DNA of 12,622 nucleotides, taken from positions 1 through 12,622 of the forward strand of contig CAYNOQ010000075.1 in the NCBI GenBank assembly GCA_964398855.1, in the 5' to 3' direction. The first letter of the stretch is position 1; each line of letters opens with the position of its first letter. Source of the stretch: Mariniphaga sp964398855. Its GTDB lineage: Bacteria > Bacteroidota > Bacteroidia > Bacteroidales > Prolixibacteraceae. Both the position numbers and the translations under genes were made by a program. Below, in pieces: positions 6,843-12,622 of this stretch. The notes beneath the pieces were generated by a model. The model was not told the DNA's origin and searched no databases. It saw only the letters and a list, made by a program, of their open reading frames with translations.

Positions 6843-8249
6843 ATGAAACGAAGAGATTTTATTGCAACGACTGCCGGAATCACAGCCGGAGTATCATTAT
6901 TGTCAAACCCGGTTGGAGCTGTAATTGCCACTCAAAAAAAGCTAAGACTTGCCATGATTGGTACCGGAGTCAGAGGTATTGGGTTCTGGGGTAAACGAGT
7001 TGTCGATAATTATAGCGACATTGTAGAATTTGTCGGATTATGTGACATTAATCCAGGAAGGCTCGAATATGCAAAAACACACATGAAAGTCAATTGTCCG
7101 GTTTTTACCGATTTTGATAAAATGATGACAGAAACCAAGCCGGAAATGCTTATAGTGACGACTATGGATTCCACTCATCATGAATTTATCATCAAAGCTA
7201 TGGAGATGGGGGCTGATGTGATTACTGAAAAACCTATGACTACCGATGAAATAAAGTGTCAGGCAATTTTGGACGCAGAGAAAAGAACAGGGAAAAAATG
7301 TATTGTAGGATTTAATTATCGTTACGGGATCCTTCCTACTGCTATCAAAGAACAGCTTGTTAAAAAGCCAATAGGAGAAATCACATCAGTTGATTTTCAT
7401 TGGTATCTTAATGTATATCACGGAGCCTCGTATTTTAGAAGATGGCATGGGGAGATGTCAAAAGGAGGTTCACTTTGGGTGCATAAAGCCACTCATCATT
7501 TTGATTTATTAAACTGGCTCATTGATTCTGATCCTGTAGAAGTTACAGCATATGGTGCACTTGAGCACTATGGTAAAAACAATAAGTTCAGAGGGGCTAA
7601 TTGCAGAAATTGTGCCTTCACCGATCAGTGTGACTATTTCTGGGATATTACAAAAAGTCAGCATGATATGAACTTATATGTCAAAAATGAGAAATACGAC
7701 GGATATATCCGTGACAATTGTCTGTGGCGTGAAGAAGTTGACATATATGATAAAATGTCAGCTCAGATAAAGTATGCCAACAATGTTATTGTTAATTACT
7801 CGCTTACAACGTATTCTCCTTATGAAGGATGGAGACTTGCATTTAATGGCAAAGATGGACGTCTTGAATCCTGGGAAGATATTCCATGGCGCAGGCAGGA
7901 AAAAATCAATCAGGCACAACTTCATGCTGCTGAAATGAATCAAAGCGGTGGAGATGCAACCCGCTATGATGAGATCTTTCTAATGAAAAACTTTGAGCGT
8001 GATTATGAAATCATAAAGATTGAAGCTGCACGTGGTGGACATGGAGGCGGAGACTCAAGATTGCAAGATAAAATTTTCCGTAATCCCAATATGTCCGATC
8101 CATATAAGCACTCGGCCGGGACCCGTGATGGTGCTATGTCGTGCCTAATTGGGATTGCAGCAAGAAAATCAATCGAAAGTCAAAGCCCTGTTAAAATTGA
8201 AGATCTGACCGACATTATTCCACATCCTACAAGAGGAGTGATTGGTTAA
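6843..8249 (+). CDS. Tat-exported Gfo/Idh/MocA-family oxidoreductase
   Basis: The 468-residue protein starts MKRRDFI, with the twin arginines at 3-4, then a hydrophobic stretch ending near AVIA. It is thus likely folded with its nucleotide in the cytosol and exported by Tat. The Rossmann motif is MIGTGVRGIG (38-47), EKP is at 129-131, and the catalytic region HKATHHFDLLNW (214-225) follows GGS. The family oxidises or reduces sugars with bound NAD(P); exported members are proposed to oxidise glycosides at C3. An insertion in the C-terminal domain carries C254-x2-C257-x5-C263 and C292, a possible metal or disulfide site. The gene has 73-base A/T-rich flanks on both sides, unlike its tightly packed neighbours, and its G+C is lower (21 and 16 of 60 in two sampled lines, against 32 and 26 in genes downstream). 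It may have joined the cluster later. Substrate unknown. Confidence 0.9.
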   Translation: MKRRDFIATTAGITAGVSLLSNPVGAVIATQKKLRLAMIGTGVRGIGFWGKRVVDNYSDIVEFVGLCDINPGRLEYAKTHMKVNCPVFTDFDKMMTETKPEMLIVTTMDSTHHEFIIKAMEMGADVITEKPMTTDEIKCQAILDAEKRTGKKCIVGFNYRYGILPTAIKEQLVKKPIGEITSVDFHWYLNVYHGASYFRRWHGEMSKGGSLWVHKATHHFDLLNWLIDSDPVEVTAYGALEHYGKNNKFRGANCRNCAFTDQCDYFWDITKSQHDMNLYVKNEKYDGYIRDNCLWREEVDIYDKMSAQIKYANNVIVNYSLTTYSPYEGWRLAFNGKDGRLESWEDIPWRRQEKINQAQLHAAEMNQSGGDATRYDEIFLMKNFERDYEIIKIEAARGGHGGGDSRLQDKIFRNPNMSDPYKHSAGTRDGAMSCLIGIAARKSIESQSPVKIEDLTDIIPHPTRGVIG

Positions 8250-8322
8250 AAAGTATAAAAATTCTTGATGTTTAACCATAAGGCATTAATGAACTATTAA
8301 CATAAATAAAAAATAATAAAAT

Positions 8323-9402
8323 ATGAGTTTAAATTTAAAAAAAGATGCAAAATATGCCATGCTTGTTCCCACAAGTATGGGAATCCGGATTATTCCCGAT
8401 AACGGACAGCCGGTTCATGCCAGCGACAGATTTACAATGTATGCAACCAGTGCAGAGACTAACGTTGCAAGTATTTCGTCTTATCTGGGACTGCCGGTAA
8501 AAGTACTGACTACTTTCGTAAAGGACAGTCCGATTGCACATTTCATAAAAGCTAACCTGAAAAGCCGGAATATGGACTTTGAAGGTCCCGAAGTGGAACA
8601 GGGCACACCGTGGGGATACCGCCACCAGATAAATATTGCCGACAGTGGTTTCGGTCTTCGTGGTCCACGGGTTTTCAATGACCGTGCCGGCGAAGTCGGA
8701 CGCACACTCAATGTGAAGGATTTTGATCTTGAACGGATTTTCGGAGAAGAAGGAGTTCAGATTGTGCATATTTCCGGATTGATCGCCGCTTTATCTCCCG
8801 AAACCAGCCAGTTTTGTCTGGAAATCGCAAGGGCAGCAAAAAAACACGGAACAAAAATCTCTTTTGACCTGAACCACAGAGCATCTTTCTGGGAGGGTAG
8901 GGAAAAAGAGCTTCACGAAAACTTCACGGAAATTGCTTCCGTAACTGATATTCTTATCGGAAATGAGGAAGATTTTCAGCTTTGTTTAGGAGTTGAAGGT
9001 CCGCCGGCAGGAGGAAAAGGAATTGCAGAAAAAATTGAAGGTTTTAAAGGATTGATTGAAAACGTCAGGAAGAGCTTCCCCAATGCTTCGGTTTTTGCCA
9101 ACACATTGCGTGAAGTCATCAGCGTCAGCAACCATTTATGGGGCGCCATCGTACTTGAAAACAACAACTGGCACGTTATTGAACCGCGTCCGATTGAAGT
9201 GCTCGACCGGATTGGCGGCGGCGACGGATTCGTTGGAGGATTGCTTTACGGTATCCTAAAAGGATGGGAACCTGAAAAATGGCCCCGGTTTGCATGGGCA
9301 ACAGGAGCAATGGCAACTACATTCCTTACCGACTATGCACAACCTGCCGACGAAGATATGGTATGGAGTATATGGAAAGGTAATGCAAGAGTAAAAAGAT
9401 AA
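8323..9402 (+). CDS. PfkB-family sugar kinase, 2-dehydro-3-deoxygluconokinase type
   Basis: This cytosolic ATP-dependent kinase has 359 residues, slightly longer than the typical 310-340. The ribokinase fold is recognisable: the substrate-side motif AETNVASISSYLGLPV (44-59), FDLNHR (181-186) as in KDG kinases (usual form FDxNxR), GNEEDF (213-218), and the signature DRIGGGDGFVGGLLYG (295-310) with catalytic base D301 and the anion hole in GGGD. KDG kinase forms 2-keto-3-deoxy-6-phosphogluconate, the last step before aldolase cleavage in hexuronate degradation. The hexonate SDR upstream fits that role. Neither a mannonate dehydratase (uxuA) nor an aldolase (eda) is in the window, so another keto-sugar or sugar-acid substrate is possible. 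The stop is five bases before the next ATG, so the two are almost certainly co-transcribed. Confidence 0.87.
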   Translation: MSLNLKKDAKYAMLVPTSMGIRIIPDNGQPVHASDRFTMYATSAETNVASISSYLGLPVKVLTTFVKDSPIAHFIKANLKSRNMDFEGPEVEQGTPWGYRHQINIADSGFGLRGPRVFNDRAGEVGRTLNVKDFDLERIFGEEGVQIVHISGLIAALSPETSQFCLEIARAAKKHGTKISFDLNHRASFWEGREKELHENFTEIASVTDILIGNEEDFQLCLGVEGPPAGGKGIAEKIEGFKGLIENVRKSFPNASVFANTLREVISVSNHLWGAIVLENNNWHVIEPRPIEVLDRIGGGDGFVGGLLYGILKGWEPEKWPRFAWATGAMATTFLTDYAQPADEDMVWSIWKGNARVKR

Positions 9403-9407
9403 ATATT

Positions 9408-10694
9408 ATGATTTATTATGAAAAAGGGTCAAAAAACACCAGCCTTTCGGCTGATGACCTGAAAAATGGAGTTTTTGAAGCCCTTGAAAAATTAGGAAAA
9501 AAGAAAAAGGTGTTGGCTATTCCGCCGGATTTCACGCGATTTCCCTCGCGTGCCGGCGAGCTGACTGAATTTACATGGCAATATTACGGTGATACGCTCA
9601 CCGACATTTTGCCCGCATTGGGTACGCACACCCCAATGACCGACAGTCAGATTTCCACCATGTTCGGCTCTACGCCACGTGAGCTTTTCCGCATTCACGA
9701 CTGGCGGAATGATGTGGTAACCTTAGGCACGGTTCCGGGAGAATATGTAAAAGAAGTTTCCGAAGGAGCAGTGGATTATCCATGGCCTGCACAGGTGAAC
9801 AAACTACTCATTCAGGGCGGCTACGATCTGATTCTTTCCATCGGACAGGTAGTTCCCCACGAAGTGGCAGGCATGGCAAATTATAATAAAAATGTTTTTG
9901 TGGGAACAGGCGGGGCAGAGGGAATCAACAAAAGCCACTACATCGGTGCCGCTTTCGGAATGGAAAGAATGATGGGCAGGGCAGAAACTCCGGTTCGCAA
10001 AATTTTCAACTATGCATCGGAACATTTTGCCAAACATTTACCCATTCTTTATATGCACACCGTCGTAGGAATGAACAGCGAAGGCAAGCTTCAGACCTAC
10101 GGACTTTTCATCGGCGACGATTTCAGTGTTTTCGATAAAGCAGCTGAGCTTTCATTGCAGGTGAACTTTGAAATGGTTGATAAACCGCTGAAGAAAGTTG
10201 TGGTATGGCTTGATCCTACTGAATTTAAAAGCACCTGGTTGGGAAACAAAAGCATCTACCGCACCCGGATGGCTCTGGCAGATGATGGAGAGCTGATTGT
10301 GCTTGCTCCGGCATTGATTGAATTTGGCGAAGACAAGGAAATTGACCGGCTCATCAGGAAATACGGCTATTTTGGAACACCGCACACACTGAAACTGGTT
10401 GAAGAAAACGAAGACCTGCGCTCCAATCTCGGGGCAGCGGCACATCTCATCCACGGTTCATCGGAAGGGCGGTTCGGTATTACATACTGTCCGGGGAAAG
10501 GCGCCGAAAATCTGACTCAGCAGGAAATTGAAAGTGTAGGCTTTAAATATGCCGACATTGATGAAGTTACTGCAAAATATAATCCCGAAAAACTGAAGGA
10601 CGGCATAAACATTATGCCTGACGGCGAAGAGATATTCTACATATCAAATCCGGCAATTGGTTTGTGGGCGTTTAAAGAGCGATTTGAGTATTAA
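9408..10694 (+). CDS. LarA-superfamily (DUF2088) nickel-pincer racemase/epimerase-like protein
   Basis: This 428-residue protein is of the lactate-racemase LarA superfamily, whose members invert a 2-hydroxyacid carbon by hydride transfer through a nickel-pincer nucleotide. Visible equivalents of LarA functional sites are DFTRFPSR (41-48, with the Arg as in 'DxTR'), LGTHTPMTD (71-79, with the catalytic-type H74), and VVPHEVAGM (148-156, H151 as in 'PHxxxG'). GGAEGINKSH (168-177) supplies a K175 that could tether the cofactor and H177. The C-terminal half carries ALIEFGEDKEIDRLIRKYGY, also typical. Similar proteins are, as I recall, annotated as mannonate- or gluconate-type epimerases. A gluconate/mannonate C2 epimerase would fit the hexonate SDR and the KDG-type kinase beside it. 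No larB, larC or larE maturation gene is visible. The substrate is inferred from context only. Confidence 0.85.
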   Translation: MIYYEKGSKNTSLSADDLKNGVFEALEKLGKKKKVLAIPPDFTRFPSRAGELTEFTWQYYGDTLTDILPALGTHTPMTDSQISTMFGSTPRELFRIHDWRNDVVTLGTVPGEYVKEVSEGAVDYPWPAQVNKLLIQGGYDLILSIGQVVPHEVAGMANYNKNVFVGTGGAEGINKSHYIGAAFGMERMMGRAETPVRKIFNYASEHFAKHLPILYMHTVVGMNSEGKLQTYGLFIGDDFSVFDKAAELSLQVNFEMVDKPLKKVVVWLDPTEFKSTWLGNKSIYRTRMALADDGELIVLAPALIEFGEDKEIDRLIRKYGYFGTPHTLKLVEENEDLRSNLGAAAHLIHGSSEGRFGITYCPGKGAENLTQQEIESVGFKYADIDEVTAKYNPEKLKDGINIMPDGEEIFYISNPAIGLWAFKERFEY

Positions 10695-10744
10695 ATTTTG
10701 CCGTACAAAATCATTATTTTTCGTAGTAATTTAATCAGGACTTC

Positions 10745-11389
10745 ATGACAAAACTGGAAACGGTAAGGTGGGGTATCATTGGTGTGGGTAATGTTACCGA
10801 AATGAAAAGCGGTCCGGCTTTTTACAAAACTGAACATTCGCATCTTGTTGCCGTTATGCGGCGAAATGCGGAAAAAGCTGCCGACTATGCAAGCAGGCAC
10901 AATGTCCCCCGCTGGTATTCAGACGCTTCAATGCTCATCAACGATCCGGAAGTTGATGTGGTTTATATCGCTACCCCGCCGGCTTTTCATGCTGAATATG
11001 CAATTCAGGCTATGAAAGCAGGGAAACCGGTATATGTGGAAAAACCCATGGCGCTAAATTATACTGAATGTCTGGAAATGAACAAAGTTTCCGAAATGAC
11101 CGGAATGTCGCTGTGGGTTGCCTATTACAGAAGATCGCTTCCGGCATTCCTGAAGGTAAAGGAGCTGGTGGAGACAGGTACTATAGGAAAGCCGCTGACG
11201 GTTACCATCTGGCTCCACAAACAAGCTCGGGAAACAGGAAAAAACAGAGAGGAAATGAGTTGGCATGTTTTCCCGGAAATCAGTGGCGGCGGCTATTTTT
11301 TCGATCTGGCTTCCCATCAGTTCGATTATCTTGATTTTCTTTTTGGTCCGGTAAAAGAAGCAAAAGGGATGGCAACCAATATGGCAGGA
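10745..11389 (+). CDS. Cytosolic Gfo/Idh/MocA-family oxidoreductase, C-terminus lost in the N run
   Basis: About 215 residues are readable before the run of N; the family is usually 320-400 residues, so roughly a third is missing. There is no signal peptide, unlike the Gfo protein upstream. The Rossmann motif is GIIGVGNVTEMKSGPAF (10-26), DVVYIATPP closes the dinucleotide fold, and EKP is at 99-101. VAYYRRSLP (125-133) resembles the group with a Tyr-Arg substrate contact. The C-terminal catalytic segment GGGYFFDLASHQFDYLDF has the His at 191. It lies 50 bases after the epimerase gene on the same strand, so it is probably in the same operon. It likely oxidises or reduces a sugar or sugar acid with NAD(P); substrate unknown. 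Nothing after the N run continues this frame, because the following sequence is pdxB. Confidence 0.88.
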
Positions 11390-11489
11390 NNNNNNNNNNN
11401 NNNNNNNNNNNNNNNNNNNNNNNNNNNNNNNNNNNNNNNNNNNNNNNNNNNNNNNNNNNNNNNNNNNNNNNNNNNNNNNNNNNNNNNNN
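11390..11489. other. Assembly gap of exactly 100 N
   Basis: One hundred N is the usual placeholder for a gap of unknown length. The left side ends inside a Gfo/Idh/MocA gene and the right side begins at the start codon of pdxB. The true distance and any genes in between are therefore unknown, and reading frames drawn across it are artefacts. Confidence 0.97.
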
Positions 11490-12618
11490 GAAAATCATAA
11501 TTGATGATAAAATACCTTATATCCGCGGAGCATTCGAGCCGTTTGCCGAAGTGATTTATCTGCCGGGGAGCAAAACAACACCTGACATTGTGAAGAATGC
11601 AGATGCAATCGTGACCCGCACGCGCACCCGCTGCAACCGCGAACTGTTGGAAGGTTCAAAGGTTAAATTTATTGCAACAGCCACTATCGGATATGATCAC
11701 ATTGACACCGCATACTGCAAACAGGCAGGAATTGAATGGACAAATGCACCGGGCTGCAATGCCGAAAGCGTGAACCAGTATATTGCTTCGGCGCTGTTTT
11801 CCTGGTCACTGAAAAAACGGACATCGCTTGAAGGACAGTGCATCGGCATTGTTGGTGTCGGACATGTGGGGTCAAAAGTGGCAAAGTTTTGTAAGACAAT
11901 TGGTATGGAAGTTCTGTTAAACGATCCGCCGCGCGAACGGCTCGAGGGTTCAGCCGGTTTTGTCAGCATAAAAGAGATTCAGGAAAAAGCCGACATCATC
12001 ACTTTTCATGTCCCGCTCAACAGAAAAGGAGAAGATGTCACTTTTCATCTGGTAGATGAAAAGTTTATTAAAAATCTAAAAAAACAACCGCTCCTTATCA
12101 ACTCCTGTCGCGGAGAAGTGTTTAAAACAGAAGCACTGTTAAACAATCTGAAAACAGGAAAAATTTCGGGATTGATTGCCGATTGCTGGGAGAATGAGCC
12201 GGATATTGACCTGGAACTTTTGGAGCTGGCAGATTACGGAACACCGCATATTGCAGGCTATTCCAAAGATGGTAAAGCCAATGGCACACGAATGAGTGTG
12301 CAGGCTATCAGCCAGTTTTTCAATCTTGGCATTGACGATTGGGAGCCTGAGAATGTGGAACTTCCAGAAAAGACGATTATAGAAATTGATGGCAATCAGC
12401 GTAGAGAATATTCGGTTTTGGCAGAAGCAATACTCTCAACTTACGCCATTGAAGAGGATGATGAAGCATTGCGCAGCAATCCTCATCTATTTGAAAAACT
12501 GAGAGGGGACTATCCTGTTCGTCGCGAGTTTGCTACTTATACACTGAAAGTGAAAAACATGAATGAAAGTACAATAGAAAAATTGGAGCAGATGGGGTTT
12601 AGGATAGAGAGAGATTAG
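11490..12618 (+). CDS. pdxB: Erythronate-4-phosphate dehydrogenase (vitamin B6 synthesis)
   Basis: NAD-dependent oxidation of 4-phosphoerythronate to 2-oxo-3-hydroxy-4-phosphobutanoate, the second step of DXP-dependent pyridoxal phosphate synthesis, in the cytosol. The first readable base (11490) is a G followed in frame by KIIIDDKIPYIRGAFEP, the normal PdxB N-terminus. Only 'AT' of the ATG is therefore hidden in the N run, and the whole protein is about 376 residues (E. coli 378). Motifs, counted from that Met: Rossmann GVGHVG at 123-128, and the catalytic R208 (in CRGE), E237 (in WENEP) and H254 (in TPHIAGYS), all at the positions known from the E. coli enzyme. The C-terminal PdxB dimerisation domain follows, ending RIERD at the stop 12616-12618. 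Identification is very secure. Its adjacency to the sugar cluster is not, because of the gap. Confidence 0.96.
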
Positions 12619-12622
12619 GTGG

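Noticed and set aside
8335..8769. 144-codon minus-strand frame opposite the kinase
   Set aside because: It lies entirely antisense to a clearly recognised PfkB kinase and has no recognisable domain; a coding shadow.
11390..11500. Reading frame joining the Gfo protein through the N run to KS-stop
   Set aside because: The run is a placeholder of unknown length; the bases after it belong to the pdxB frame.
11551..12618. GTG at 11551 as the pdxB start
   Set aside because: The 20 codons before it encode the conserved PdxB N-terminus up to the G of an ATG at the gap edge, and the catalytic residues number correctly only with that start.
1..12622. tRNA, rRNA, CRISPR array or insertion-sequence transposase
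   Set aside because: None was recognised on either strand on reading through; the only repeats are the two intergenic elements listed.

Overview
The window looks like a chromosomal segment of a Bacteroidota member. Three things point there: promoter-like sites of the TTG-N20-TAnnTTTG type, no Shine-Dalgarno sequences before A/T-rich start regions, and protein families (Tat-exported Gfo/Idh/MocA, DUF1080, Tat-exported TIM barrel) that are abundant in marine and anaerobic Bacteroidales/Marinilabiliales. The order- and family-level placement is an inference from general resemblance. The window contains a run of exactly 100 N (11390-11489), so it is a draft scaffold and the two sides of that run may not be close neighbours.

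Left part, minus strand: the N-terminal 476 residues of the disaggregase ClpB (cut by the window edge). Next comes a 309-base spacer holding a palindromic interspersed repeat. Then a two-gene operon encodes an exported TIM-barrel isomerase/epimerase-family protein followed by an exported DUF1080 (3-keto-disaccharide hydrolase family) protein, with a good Bacteroidota-type promoter in front of it. A 493-base divergent spacer follows. It carries an interspersed repeat made of small hairpins that share a TGC loop.

Right part, plus strand: a free-standing E2 acyltransferase-type catalytic domain, then a sugar-acid gene cluster. The cluster starts with a LacI-type regulator (apparently ATT start, with a palindromic operator and a -7 box upstream). 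It overlaps by ATGA with an SDR of the D-mannonate/fructuronate oxidoreductase type. Next come a Tat-exported Gfo/Idh/MocA oxidoreductase of visibly lower G+C, a PfkB kinase of the KDG-kinase type, a LarA-superfamily (nickel-pincer) epimerase and a cytosolic Gfo/Idh/MocA protein cut by the N run. Beyond the N run lies a virtually complete pdxB (erythronate-4-phosphate dehydrogenase, vitamin B6 synthesis).

Working model (inference): exported Gfo, TIM-barrel and DUF1080 proteins could oxidise glycosides at C3 and cleave them in the periplasm. In the cytosol the SDR, LarA-like epimerase and PfkB kinase would interconvert and phosphorylate hexonates (fructuronate/mannonate/gluconate, 2-keto-3-deoxygluconate), under LacI-type control. 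No dehydratase, aldolase, transporter or nickel-pincer maturation gene is visible here, so the pathway is incomplete in this window. The least described part is the LarA-like epimerase placed with a hexonate SDR, a sugar-acid kinase and Gfo proteins.
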